Origin: Trematomus loennbergii
Lineage: Eukaryota > Chordata > Actinopteri > Perciformes > Nototheniidae
NCBI GenBank assembly: GCA_012861695.1
Contig: JAAOOA010000133.1
Location: 398,501-462,500, forward strand
Direction: 5' to 3'
DNA length: 64,000 nt
In this document: in pieces, positions 9,700-20,550 of the stretch
Position numbering within the stretch: the first letter of the stretch is position 1
Layout of the letters: every line of letters begins with the position of its first letter
The notes under the pieces: model-generated
What the model was told of the DNA's origin: nothing
Seen by the model: the letters and a program-made list of their open reading frames with translations, nothing else
The model's database searches: none
Position numbers and translations under genes: made by a program

Positions 9700-10397
9700 T
9701 ACACGGATCGTGTTCAAATCAATAGGCACGCAATGACTCAAAATAATAATGATCACGCCACCAAACACACATTCAGACAAAAGGAACCAGCCTGTTTGGA
9801 AAATGTGAGAAGTAGAAAGTACAGGTATTTGTGTTCAACATGTAAGAAGTAGAAAGTACAGTATTTGTGTTCAACATGTAAGAAGTAGAAAGTACAGGTA
9901 TTTGGGTTCAACATGTAAGAAGTAGAAAGTACAGGTATTTGTGTTCAAATGTAAGAAGTAGAAAGTACAGGTATTTGTGTTCAACATGTAAGAAGTAGAA
10001 AGTACAGGTATTTGGTTCAACATGTAAGAAGTAGAAAGTACAGGTATTTGTGTTCACATGTAAGAAGTAGAAAGTACAGGTATTTGTGTTCAACATGTAA
10101 GAAGTAGAAAGTACAGGTATTTGGGTTCAACATGTAAGAAGTAGAAAGTACAGGTATTTGTGTTCAACATGTAAGAAGTAGAAAGTACAGGTATTTGTTC
10201 AACATGTAAGAAGTAGAAAGTACAGGTATTTGTGTTCAACATGTAAGAAGTAGAAAGTACAGGTATTTGTGTTCAACATGTAAGAAGTCAAAGTAAAAAG
10301 TCGTCAGAAAAAAAATAAAAAAATAAGTACTGATACCAGAAACATGTACTTAAGTAGAGTAACGAAGTATTTGTACTCCACTACTTCCCACCTCTGA
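9700..10397 (-). mobile_element. hAT-type MITE, minus copy with expanded interior
   Basis: Reverse-oriented relative of the element at 8253: begins near GATACACGGATCGTGTTC and ends at TACTCCACTACTTCCCACC followed by TCTG. A 37-bp internal segment has been amplified (9830-10290). Confidence 0.75.
9830..10290. repeat. 37-bp minisatellite within a MITE, about 12 copies
   Basis: Unit AACATGTAAGAAGTAGAAAG then TACAGGTATTTGTGTTC. Several units lack one to three bases in the TTTGTGTTCAAC part. The ancestral single copy is visible, inverted, at about 8365-8400. Confidence 0.95.
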
Positions 10398-10431
10398 TAA
10401 CAACACAATAACCCCTCCCCCCCCCTTGCAG

Positions 10432-10610
10432 AAAGGCTGTGGCTACCACCTGGACCTGTTCTGGGTGGGGGTCCTGATGGCCGTCTGCTCCTTCCTGGGT
10501 CTCCCCTGGTACGTGGCGGCCACCGTCATCTCCATCGCCCACATCGACTCTCTGAAGATGGAGAGTGCGTCCAGCGCGCCGGGAGAGCAGCCGCAGTTCC
10601 TCGGGGTCAG
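10432..10610 (+). CDS. slc4a5: slc4a5-like exon F
   Basis: Acceptor CCTTGCAG before 10432, donor GTGGG at 10611; 179 bases, phase 0 to phase 2. Reads [40 protein letters not shown] and [12 protein letters not shown]. This is among the most conserved parts of the SLC4 membrane domain. The frame is intact. Confidence 0.95.
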
Positions 10611-11076
10611 GTGGGTGCAACAACACACAGATACAACTTTATTAGAGACACAGTCTGCGGACGAATGGTACAAACAAATCAGTACAAAATCAATGAAAAC
10701 AGGTTTTTTTTAATTGTTTGTTCACAGCATGTAAAGCGGCCTTGGTTCCCTTGAAAGGCGCTATAAAAATATAATCTATTATTATTATAAAGGTGTTTTT
10801 GATTGTAATAAGTACAAATATCTTCTATTAGAACAAATGGATAATTTGCTACGGAAGATTTATTGTAAAAGAAGGGATATTTAGATAATTGTGATCTTGT
10901 AATTAGCTAGGGAAACTTATTTTGAATTATATTTTACCAGAATAAGGAAGTGATGTTACAAAATAAGCCACAAACGCTCAAAAGATTTCTGCAATCTGAT
11001 GTTAGTTTGTGATTTACAAAAGTAAAATATGAATCTCAGATACAACTCAAATAAGTGGTTTTCAAGAGTCTTTGGT
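10611..11076. other. Intron with a LINE 3' tail
   Basis: At about 10724-10790 the text GTAAAGCGGCCTTGG and GAAAGGCGCTATAAAAATAT then ATTATTATT is a typical teleost LINE 3' end. The rest is AT-rich and unremarkable. Confidence 0.55.
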
Positions 11077-11564
11077 TTAAAGGGGACCTATCATGCAAAA
11101 TGCCTTTGTACGTCTTTTCTACATGAATATGTGTCCCCGGTGTTCCAGGGAACTCACCAAGTGTCAGAAAACACAACCCTCTCTATTTTCCTCCATACCC
11201 AAATCTCTAAAAACGGGGCTGCAACGGATCTGATAAAAACTGATCCAGATTTGAACACTGTCCTGACGTCAGGACGGTGGCGCTACGGCTATTGGGCCAA
11301 CTCCACCAATCAGGAGGAGACAGCCACGGACATTGCCGTTCAAAAGCGCTGGAGACGCTGTAGTACATATGCCAGGCCTGGAGATGGTGCTGTTCTCACA
11401 GAATCAGCCCTTGCAAAAACAGAGCTAGAAATGGTCAAATTGAGCAAAATGAGGCATGGCTAAAATGCATGATCTGTTTGGTTTTGAAAAAAAAAAGTAT
11501 AAATATGCCTTATATAGGGTCCTACACTATATTATTCAAATATAGCATGATAGGTCCACTTTAA
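11077..11564 (+). mobile_element. TTAA-target MITE (GGGGACCTATCATGC family), copy 1
   Basis: TTAA at both ends (11077-11080, 11561-11564), TIRs AAGGGGACCTATCATGC and GCATGATAGGTCCACTT. TTAA targets are typical of piggyBac transposons. The interior carries TGACGTCA (11264-11271), ATTGG and CCAAT boxes. A 144-codon open frame crosses it but is not a gene. Confidence 0.88.
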
Positions 11565-12001
11565 GATACTTTAAGATGCATTGTCCAAAAGCAATACCCT
11601 ATATCTCACTGCATTTTTACATCTCATATCAATTGTAAAGAATATTCTGACTTGATATTAGACGATATTTGTAGTGTATGTCTTTTCCCAACCACTTCAG
11701 AATCAGAATACTATATTCGTCCAACAGGGGGGAACATTTACATTGTTAGAGCAAAAGTTAAGAGCCAAACATAGCTTGATATCAATTAGGGATCATGCAT
11801 CAAAATATGAAAGATAAAAAAAGAAATGACAGACATTTCAATTTACAAAATACACATCCGGTACGAGTAACAGTATTAAAGGTTTAGAGGAGAATTCATC
11901 AGGACTTAAGAGAGACAATGGCATAGGATGTAAAATGCTTAAAAAGCCCCGCTATAAAGACTATTTGACTGCAATTATACTTTTACTTTTTTAATAAACA
12001 G
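11565..12001. other. Intron, retroposon-tail remnant
   Basis: Contains AATCAGAATACTATATTCGT CC, a retroposon-tail-like motif near 11700. Otherwise AT-rich with no feature. Confidence 0.4.
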
Positions 12002-12074
12002 AGAACAAAGAATGACGGGCATTCTGGTGTTCTGCCTCACCGGAGTCTCCATCTTCCTCGCTCCTGTACTCAAG
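12002..12074 (+). CDS. slc4a5: slc4a5-like exon G
   Basis: Acceptor AAACAG before 12002, donor GTATGA at 12075; 73 bases. It completes Arg across the junction (VREQRMTG), then reads [18 protein letters not shown] and leaves in phase 0. Intact. Confidence 0.92.
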
Positions 12075-12116
12075 GTATGAAGCTTTGATAATAACACCTG
12101 TTTGATACTACTTTTA

Positions 12117-12916
12117 CTTAGAGGTCACCTATTATGCAAAATCCACTTCTCATGTCTCTTCTCCATCAACATGTGTCCCCTCTTCTTCATGTCTCTTCTA
12201 CATCAACATGTGTCCCCTCTTCTTCATGTCTCTTCTACATCAACATGTGTCCCCTCTTCTTCATGTCTCTTCTACATCAACATGTGTCCCCTCTTCTTCA
12301 TGTCTCTTCTACATCAACATGTGTCCCCTCTTCTTCATGTCTCTTCTACATCAACATGTGTCCCCTCTTCTTCATGTCTCTTCTACATCAACATGTGTCC
12401 CCTCTTCTTCATGTCTCTTCTACATCAACATGTGTCCCCTCTTCTTCATGTCTCTTCTACATGAACATGTGTCCCCTCTGTGGAAAGAGACTCTGAAAGT
12501 TTCAGGAACAAAGATTCTCTCTCTTTTTGATCCATTTCTATAAAAACCTGTCTGAAAATGAGCTGATCAGATTTTGGCCACTTTATGATGTCATAACGAT
12601 GTGTTGGCTTGAGTAACCATTAGCCAATCAGCAACCAAGATAACCCCCCCCCCCCTTATCACCTGAATCTCCTCCTATAGCACCATTGAGTTCTTTGTAA
12701 CCAAATCTCTCTCAGAGGGGCGTGGGGAGGGGCTCCTTATTTTCATCTAATGTAACAGACAGAGAATCAGCACTTTGGAAACAGGGCTGAAACAGAGGGG
12801 ATTATGGGTAATGCTGCAATGATCTGTTTGGTGTTTCAGCCAATCAGAGATAGGCTCTGTATATATCTGAGACCTATAATATATTGATGAAAAACAGTAT
12901 AATAGGGGACCTTTAA
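12117..12916 (+). mobile_element. TTAA-family MITE relative with internal minisatellite
   Basis: Starts TTAGAGGTCACCTATTATGC and ends AATAGGGGACCTTTAA. It is a diverged member of the TTAA-target family. An internal 37-bp segment is amplified at 12157-12470, and interior GCCAATCAG motifs are kept. Confidence 0.75.
12157..12470. repeat. 37-bp minisatellite, about 8 copies
   Basis: Unit TCTTCTACATCAACATGTGT then CCCCTCTTCTTCATGTC. As 37 is not a multiple of three, all three frames read the same peptides in rotation; the three overlapping 111-120 aa frames are artefacts. Confidence 0.97.
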
Positions 12917-12950
12917 TAAATAATCTCACATGTTGTTTTTCCGCTCACAG

Positions 12951-13018
12951 TACATCCCGATCCCGTGCTCTACGGCGTCTTCCTCTACATGGGCGTGGCG
13001 TCTCTCAGTGGGATCCAG
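12951..13018 (+). CDS. slc4a5: slc4a5-like exon H, with a one-base deletion
   Basis: Acceptor GCTCACAG before 12951, donor GTACG at 13019. Encodes the YIPxPVLYG motif and FLYMGVASLSGIQ. It is 68 bases; 69 are needed to join phase 0 to phase 0. One base is missing at about 12960-12963 within the IPMPVLYG codons. Confidence 0.88.
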
Positions 13019-13512
13019 GTACGCTGTTAATGTAGTTTTTCAAGATAAATCGAATTATTGTAGCTGGAGATCTTTTTTTAAACAATATTTGTATTGAAGT
13101 TTTCAAACATAACGAACATTACACATACATAAAACGGTCAGTCTAGGTGGCAGATACAGTGTACAACCACTGTGTAAATAAACACAGGTCAGTATTCAGA
13201 TGATACAGGGGTAACAACGTACAGACATCTGAAATAAATCTGAAGAATATGACGTGGGCTTCTACACTTTAAGCTGGACTTCTTCCTTATTGCAGATATA
13301 TCCGACGAGAGGCAGGTGGGAATCGGCTTATTTAGAGCTGCCAAACAAACAAACAAGCAGAGAGCTGAGAAAACACAATCCTAGGAAGAGCTGTTATAAG
13401 CCCCACATGTTGTAAAAGTGCAAATAAGATATTAATACATAAACTGTAGATATAAATGTGTCAATGTAGGTTTGTGATAATAAATATCCACAGCAGAGTT
13501 TTTATCTAAATA
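13019..13512. other. Intron, nothing recognised
   Basis: AT-rich intron DNA without recognisable genes or repeats having partners in the window. Confidence 0.4.
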
Positions 13513-13928
13513 CAGTCGGTGTCACAAACGAGCTGAGAACCAAAATGCAACACACGGGGAAACCAGGGATAGTCGGTAACCAGCTTTATTAAAGGCAATA
13601 AGCTGGTAGGAGACGAAACGGCAGATAGTAGGCAAAGGCTGGTCAGGGACAGGCGAGGGTTCCAGGAGAAGGCAAGACGGGAGTCGCAGGTACAGACCGG
13701 GTCAGGAGCAGGCAGGCAGAATAGTCCGGGTACAGGCAGGGTCAGGGAGCAGGCGAGGCAGGCTGGTCAGGAAACAGGCGAGGCAGGCTGGTCAGGGACA
13801 GGCAGGGTCGAAGCCGGGAGAGCAATCTGGAGGGTAGTGCGGGAAAGACTGGCATGCTGCAAAGTACGATCTGGCACTGAGGTGAAAGTGAAGTGGGCCT
13901 ATATACTAATGGAGCTGATGGGTGTAAC

Positions 13929-13967
<39 letters not shown>

Positions 13968-13970
13968 GTG
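13513..13970. repeat. Unclassified GC-richer repeat with GA microsatellite
   Basis: GTGTCACAAACGAGCTGAG through CAGGCAGGGTCAGGGAGCAG, with degenerate GGTCAGG/GGCAGG units. It ends in (GA)n at 13931-13964. General layout resembles the repeat at 34675-35110; class not determined. Confidence 0.5.
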
Positions 13971-14768
13971 ACTACCAGGTGACTAAGGAATGTTAATGTA
14001 GAAAATAGGTGAGTGAGAAGCAGACGGTATAACTTTCTGAGCAGGGTGAAACTTCCTGCAAATTAGGATTAGGGTTTAACTTTGTTTTGTGATTTTTGGT
14101 AGGTTTGTCTTAGGTACAGGTCGTGGTATTGCATTGTCTCATGACTGTTTAAAAATAAAAATATCTGACATGATTACCAGCATTTTAAAGAGATTTGCAT
14201 TGTTGTTTTGACAGCTCACTTTGCATTTTTGCTAGTTTATGGCTGGTAAACGGTGCAAAATGTTTTCCCTGATTCTTTAAAGAAAACTAAATGGAATTGG
14301 TATTATTTTTAAGTTTCAGATTGAAAGAAAATCATACATGTAGATCTCTCGCTCGTTGTAATGCATAACAAAAAGTCTATTAAGTATGTATGATTGTTTA
14401 AAATGTGAAATACATTCATAATACAGATAGGGTATTGCATAAGGTTCCTAAAAACACGAGGAAAGATAATCTCTCTTGGAAAGAATCTGCATAAATTAGC
14501 AATTTTGATGAGTTTTGCATTCCCTATCACAGTTCATTGTACAGTGTTTATCAGTTGCTCTGTACTGGTATTGTAATGCATTGATTTGAATATTACAGTA
14601 GTCACTTTTAGATTAGATTACTTTATTGTCATTACATAATGCAAGCAGAGTGTAACAAAATTAGGAGGGTCTAACCAGAGGTAAATAGATGTCAAATGTA
14701 TTTTTTTGTGTGTATTTTGAGGTCTGCATGTCAGTAATGTGTCCTCTTTGTCTCCTGGTGCTGCTCAG
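13971..14768. other. Intron, mostly unique
   Basis: AT-rich. At about 14612 GATTACTTTATTGTCATTAC resembles a LINE or SINE tail. Nothing else supported. Confidence 0.4.
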
Positions 14769-14940
14769 TTCTGGGACGGATCAGTTGTACATGATGCCGT
14801 CCAAACACCAGCCGGAACTTCCCCTTCCTGGCCACGTCCCTCTGAGGAAGGTCCACCTCTTCACGCTGGTCCAGATCTTATGTCTGGCCGTGCTCTGGAC
14901 CCTCAAATCCACGTTCCTGGCCATCATCTTCCCCGTTATG
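14769..14940 (+). CDS. slc4a5: slc4a5-like exon I, with four one-base indels
   Basis: Acceptor GCTCAG before 14769, donor GTACG at 14941. Family reading: FWDRIKLYMMP..KHQPDFPFLRH.. then [20 protein letters not shown] and IIFPVM. It is 172 bases; 174 are expected. Missing bases lie near 14777, 14784 and 14830, with an extra base near 14816. Downstream of 14835 the frame is clean and strongly conserved. Confidence 0.85.
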
Positions 14941-15029
14941 GTACGTGGGAATACAATTCTTACATTTACAAACGTATAGCTTTCGGTGAATGCCGTATTA
15001 TATGTAAGAGGAATTATGTTCACTAAAAA

Positions 15030-16150
15030 CAGGTCCACTGGTGTGCGTTAATCCTCAAAATACCACTTAATTCTTCAAAATACTACCTTAACCGAACATA
15101 TACCACCTTGACTCACAAAATACCACCTTTACCACAAAAACACCGTCCTAACCTCCAATACCACAATTACTCACCAATATCCTCCAAAAATATCACATTA
15201 AACCTCCAGAATTCCATCTTATCGCATAGAAATACCACCGTACCAACCAAAAAAACTTAACCAACTAAATACCACAAATCAAATATCATATTAAACCTAA
15301 TACCAGCATTGAAATACCACCTTTATCCACCAAAAACCATCCTAAACCTTCAAATACCACCAAAATATCCTCCAAATATCACATTAAACTCTACAAATAC
15401 CACTTTAACGCATCAAAATTCCACTTTAACTCTCCAAAATTCACCATAACTCGCTTTAACCCCTCAAATACCAATTTAACCCACCAAAATTACACTTTAA
15501 CTGAATAAAATACCACCTCAACCCTACAAATACCACTTAACCCACCAAAATACCACCTTAACTCTACAAATACCACTTTAACTCAGCAAAAATTCCACCT
15601 AGCCCTCCAAAATCCACCTTAATTTTCCATAATAAAACCTTAACAAATACCAATTTAACCCACAGAAATTACACCTTAACCTACCATAATACCACTGAAT
15701 AAAATTACAAAATTACAAAATTACACTTTAACTGAATAAAATACCACCTCAACCCTACAAAATACCACCTTAACCACCAAAATACCACACTATCTCTACA
15801 ATACAACTTTACCCGAGCAAATACCAAATGTATACACCAAAATACCACACTAACTCTACAATACCACTTTAACCAAGCAAAATTCACTTAACCATCCAAA
15901 ATCCACCTTAATTCTCCATAATACTACCTTAACCTCCTAATTTCACTTTAACCCACCAACATTCCACTTTTCCTCTCCGAATAAAACCTGACTCCACCAA
16001 AATCTCTTGACCTACTAAATACAACTGTTATCAACTAGAATACCAACATTAAGCCTAAAAATTATACCTTTTATCCACCAAAAAAACACCTTACCCCTCG
16101 AAATACGACCTTACCGAACATAGTATACCACCGTTACCCTCCATTTACCA
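15030..16150. repeat. Degenerate AATACCACCTTAACC-type satellite, about 1.1 kb
   Basis: Loose repetition of ACCACCTTAACC / CCAAAATACC / CTACAAATACCA motifs every ~16-22 bases with heavy divergence. Strongly C/A-biased on the + strand. A second, shorter patch occurs at 17486-17600. No coding content. Confidence 0.8.
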
Positions 16151-16164
16151 TTTTAACCCACAGT

Positions 16165-16480
16165 AATACCGCAGTAATGTGTTTTGCGATGGCATACGCA
16201 TGTACTTCATGTGTTTATATTGGAGTGAGTCTGTGTATTTTCTCTGTGGTCTATTTATTTTACTTTGCTGCAAGATAAACCCCCCTCAGGGAAATAAGGT
16301 TGGAGTTGAAACGTCCTGCAGAGAATTGGATATAGTTCGGTAGCATGACATCCAGATTCTGTCTGAGCTCGCAGGGTGCTGAGAAGAGCTCCAGAGAGGT
16401 CGGACATGTTGCAAAAAAACAATCCAGTCCACAGAACAGAAACAGAAATTATCTAATTCCTTAAGACTTACCTTTTGGAC
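16165..16480. repeat. Segmental duplicate, left copy
   Basis: GTGTTTTGCGATGGCATACG through GGAGTTGAAACGTCCTGCAG to about ACAATCCAGTCCACAGA. Near-identical to 17612-17890, on the other side of exon J; satellite DNA precedes each copy. Confidence 0.85.
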
Positions 16481-16716
16481 CATTTTCAGTTTTCTATTAT
16501 AACTTGTTAAAATTATACTATTGGTTATATTCTGGAATATACATATTGTTTATTGTTTATTGTAGTAAAATGGTAGACATAATTATTCATCCCAAATTCT
16601 GAATTTTGCATCTGTGTTTGACATTTGACAAAATTGACATTGCAGCAAAATATAGAAATATAAAATGATTATTATTAGTGTGTATTTAAAACATATCTTT
16701 TCTGTCCTCGGTGCAG

Positions 16717-16945
16717 ATCCTGGGTCTGCTGCTGGTCCGGAAGATGCTGGACATGGTCTTCTCTCAGCACGATCTGGCCTGGATAGACGACCTCCTGCCA
16801 GGGAAAGACGACGAGAAGAAGAAGGAGGACGACAAGAAGAAGAAGGGGAAAGACGAGGACAAGAAGAAGAAGAAGAAGGGGAAGGAGAAGAAGAAGCCCA
16901 AACAGGAGGACAGCGAGGAGGAGGAAGGAGGAGGAGGAAGAGGAG
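16717..16945 (+). CDS. slc4a5: slc4a5-like exon J (last helix and charged tail)
   Basis: Acceptor GTGCAG before 16717, donor GTGAG at 16946. Reads [40 protein letters not shown], then runs of KKKKGK and [13 protein letters not shown] occupies the position of the LDDV carbonic-anhydrase-II motif of NBCe1. Long Lys tracts are shared with NBCe tails. It ends in phase 1 whereas the next exon reads sensibly from phase 0, implying a one-base indel somewhere in the purine-rich tract or an unseen donor. Confidence 0.9.
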
Positions 16946-17029
16946 GTGAGAAACTTGAGCCTCTGCTGCCCCCTGCAGGAAACATGGAGTCACTGCAGAG
17001 CTGGGGCTGTACTGCCTTGTATCACAGAG

Positions 17030-17385
17030 AGGGCAAAAGTACACACATCCTTTACTCAAGTAGAAGTACAGATACTCGTGTTAAAATACTCTGGTGAAAG
17101 TAGAAGTACTGACTAAACTTCTTTACTCAAGTAAAAGTAAAGAGGGCTTGAAATGTACTTCAGTAAAAAGTACCCATAACTAGCAGCTGTTTTAAAGAGT
17201 ACCTGACCTCCCTTTATATTAATAGAACAATAATGTCATTGTTAGATAATGAATGTTTCCATGCTGAACAACGGCAACATGACAACGTTTTCATTGGTCC
17301 CTCTTCTTTAGAGAAGACCAGGAAATGATGGATACACGGATCGTGTTCAAATCATTGGCACGCAATGACTCTAAATATAATATAA
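17030..17385 (-). mobile_element. hAT-type MITE fragment (TACTCCACTAC family, minus)
   Basis: From CAAAAGTACACACATCC to GGCACGCAATGACTCTAAAT. It is the reverse complement of the right part of the element at 8253-9478 and carries an uninterrupted CAATGACTC site. Confidence 0.75.
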
Positions 17386-17485
17386 TAATAATACGTTTTT
17401 ATTATTATTATTATGCTGCTGTGTTTATTGTATTTGTGTAACTCTGGCACATCAATTTCCTTCGGGATAAATAAAGTCCTATCTT

Positions 17486-17600
17486 ATCTTAAGCATCAAA
17501 ATACTATACATATACCCACCAAAAACAACCGTACCCCTCTAAATACGACCTTAACCCAACATAGTACCACCGTTACCCTCCATATACCATTTGAACCCAC
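17486..17600. repeat. Degenerate satellite patch
   Basis: CCACCAAAAACAACCGTACC and CGACCTTAACCCAACATAG correspond to the end of the satellite at 16070-16150. Confidence 0.75.
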
Positions 17601-17611
17601 CGTAAGAACAC

Positions 17612-17890
17612 AGTCATGTGTTTTGCGATGGCATACGCATGTATTTCATGTGTTTTATATTGGAGTGAGTCTGTGTATTTTTCTCTGTGGTCTATTTATT
17701 TTACTTTGCTGCAAGATAAACCCCCCCTCAGGGAAATAAGGTTGGAGTTGAAACGTCCTGCAGAGAATTGGATATAGTTCAGTAGCATGACATCCAGATT
17801 CTGTCTGAGCTCGCAGGATGCTGAGAAGAAGCTCCAGAGGAGGTCGGACATGTTGCAAAAAACAATCCAGTGCACAGATCAAAAGAATAG
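17612..17890. repeat. Segmental duplicate, right copy
   Basis: Copy of 16165-16480 with about 1.45 kb offset. A (T)ATTTTACTTTGCTGCAAG segment is shared. Together with the satellite patch, the duplicated block is about 370-390 bases. Confidence 0.85.
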
Positions 17891-18201
17891 AAACTGAAAT
17901 GATCTAACCAGCATTTTCAAATGAAGTATCTCAATCAAAATTATTCAGATGAATTTAAACATTAAAGAGGTTTCAGTAGCGGACCGCCACAGTGTGATGT
18001 TTAGAATAAAAACATATAATATAATACTAAAAATGAACATTAGCAGCAAATACATTTCTCACGAGACTAAATCTGCACATTACTGTTAATTTATTCTATA
18101 AATGGAGCAGATAAAACAATATCCATCGTCCCCTGGGCATCAATAAAATATCTTTGTTTGAAAAATAAACATATGATTTAATCTTTACCTTATCTATGTT
18201 A

Positions 18202-18963
18202 TGGCGCGTCTCCACTACAGCGCGGAGCACGGTTTAAGAGGGCTGTGACGTCAGCGGCCCGTCTTTGGTTGCGTTTCCACTTGGCCTAGTACCGGCCGGC
18301 GGGTCCTAATTCACAGTTTTTCTGGCCTCATAAAATCGCGGGTCTAGGGCCAGAGACAACGAGGCTGAGTCGGGCTGAGTATGCTAAACTAGAGAGAGGA
18401 GCGCTGGCAAGGGGCTACAACTACAACAAGATGGACATATTTGACCGTGATTTAATTGTAATACACGTTTCAAAATGATGCCGAAGTAACAACATACTGA
18501 TACCGGTTAGTAAAAACCATGAATTAATGCTTTGTCAAGTCTGCAGACAGACGGCAGGGGAAAACCTTTTAAAATGCGTGTTTTCTAAATGGAGATTGGC
18601 TAAGCTAACGCAGTATATGCTCCGACCGTCCACACTCACAACAACGGCCTATACAGACATAAATAAAGCAGCGACTGTATTCACCATGACACAGGCAGTC
18701 TGTGGTGTGTACTTGTTTAACTTTTGTCGAGTTTCTGAACAGATATGAGGAGCTGTGAGCTCTGAGTGCTAACAGCTAACGGCTGTGTTGTTTTTCTGGA
18801 GTTCTCATTGAAGATGACGTCATGGCTCCGCCTACACTGCGTTACTATAGTTACTGCCCCATTCCTAAACTGTAATGGAAATGCGCCATGAAGTGAGCCA
18901 GTCCTAACGAGGCCTAGCCATACCGAGCGGGGCCGAGCGAGGCCGTGTAGTGGAAACGCGCCA
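18202..18963 (+). mobile_element. Harbinger-like MITE, copy 2 (762 bp)
   Basis: TIRs TGGCGCGTCTCCACTACA and TGTAGTGGAAACGCGCCA. TTA target duplication at 18199-18201 and 18964-18966. Near-identical to copy 1 at 3347-4107, so recently active. Confidence 0.87.
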
Positions 18964-19170
18964 TTAGTGTCTCTATATTAATTTCTTCTAAAAATTGAGC
19001 GATTGCATCTATGTTCACCAAAGGGTCAAACTATGGTGTTTTCATAATCTCCGACACATCATGGGATAACGGACAGATGTGAAGGAGCACTTTACTCCAG
19101 CTCCTCTCCTGTCATCTAGATAGATAGAGCTTCGACCTGTGTCTTGACGTTGTGTTTGCTTTGCACACAG

Positions 19171-19229
19171 GAAAAGTACCGCGGGTACTCCAACCACTGC
19201 CCGAGCCCGGACTCGGACCTGGACCGCAG
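19171..19229 (+). CDS. slc4a5: slc4a5-like exon K (cytoplasmic tail)
   Basis: Acceptor CACACAG before 19171, donor GTACTG at 19230; 59 bases. Best reading EKYRGYSNHCPSPDSDLDR plus AG, which joins exon L in phase 2. If the donor is not used, the same frame continues through YCVLKLHIPYKDLVHPEENE to a TGA at 19339-19341, giving a possible alternative C-terminus. The other frame from exon J is Pro/Leu-rich and opens into the CA repeat, so it is unlikely. Confidence 0.7.
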
Positions 19230-19339
19230 GTACTGTGTCCTCAAACTGCACATCCCCTACAAAGACCTGGTGCACCCCGAGGAGAACGAGGCTCAGTGGG
19301 GGGCGCAATGCCAGCCTGCTGCCACACACAGGGCCCTCT

Positions 19340-19412
<73 letters not shown>

Positions 19413-19421
19413 ACACACACA

Positions 19422-19470
<49 letters not shown>

Positions 19471-19478
19471 CACACACA

Positions 19479-19523
<45 letters not shown>

Positions 19524-19545
19524 ACACACACACACACACACAGGG
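19340..19545. repeat. CA dinucleotide microsatellite
   Basis: About 205 bases of (CA)n with several CC interruptions, starting right after the CCTCTGA of the possible read-through tail. Confidence 0.98.
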
Positions 19546-20074
19546 CCCTCTAACATACACACAGGGCGTTTAATGATTTCATAACCATTAATTATTTTAC
19601 AAGTATATTTCTGTGACCTCTCCAGAGTCAGTGACACTCTCTTCCTGCACAGACACATGCTGGTGAATTATTTTTAAATGACTTCTACTGGATTACCTCC
19701 ATAGTTATGAGGTTGCAGTAGAAATGTGTGAAAAACGTTTTGTAATTTGTGTGAACTGACCTATTAAAATGCACAAATCTAGACACGTATTTAACAGCTT
19801 ATCTGAAGACTAAATATTTAAACGACCAGAGGGATACTAAGAGGTCCATAAAAGCTTCTGACATGGTGTTGCATTGCATTAAACTAAGGTGCTCTTCCCA
19901 TGATAACTAACGATAAACCTCCTGTTTTCTGTGCTGTTTATCCAAATGAATGTTATGGCACGTCCTCTCACCAGGAGGGTTGTAACTTCTTCCGGTAACA
20001 CTTTCTTTGACGTTTACATCTATAATGCATTAAACATACTTATAATATGCTTATAGGATCATTAAATGTTATAC
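19546..20074. other. Intron, nothing recognised
   Basis: AT-rich intron sequence without supported features. Confidence 0.4.
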
Positions 20075-20550
20075 TTAAAGTGGACCTATCATGCTATATT
20101 TGAATAATATAGTGTAGGACCATACCTATATAAGGCATATTTATACTTTTTCTTTTTTCAAAATACCAAACAGATCATGCATTTTAGCCATGCCTCATTT
20201 TGCTCTATTTGACATTTGGGCTGATTCAGTGAGAACAGCACCACCTACTGGCCTGGCATATGTACTACAGCATCTCCAGCGCTTTCGAACGGCAATGGCC
20301 GTGGCTGTCTCCTCCTGATTGGTGGAGTTGGCCCAATAGCCGTAGCGCCACCGTCCTGACGTCAGGACAGTGTTCAAATCTGGATCAGTTTTTATCAGAT
20401 CCGTTGCAGCCCCTTTTTTAGAGATTTGGGTATGGAGGAAAATAGAGAGGTTGTGTTTTCTGACACTTGGTGAGTTCCCTGGAACACCGGGGCACATATT
20501 CATGTAAAAAGACGTACAAAAGTGCATTTTGCATGATAGGTCCCCTTTAA
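20075..20550 (-). mobile_element. TTAA-target MITE, copy 2 (minus)
   Basis: TTAA at 20075-20078 and 20547-20550. Reverse complement of the family: starts GTGGACCTATCATGC, ends GCATGATAGGTCCCC. Interior CRE-like TGACGTCA and ATTGG/CCAAT boxes are present. Confidence 0.88.

Noticed and set aside
11029..11463. 144-codon frame shared with 20195-20566, 39097-39321 and 58837-59202
   Set aside because: It follows copies of a young TTAA-target MITE. The copies are too similar for an open frame to be informative, and no domain is recognisable.
12102..12543. Three overlapping frames with CLFYINMCPLFF repeats
   Set aside because: All three frames of a 37-bp minisatellite; not a repeat protein.
16583..17059. 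158-codon minus frame rich in Ser/Pro
   Set aside because: Antisense shadow of the Lys/Glu tract of exon J.
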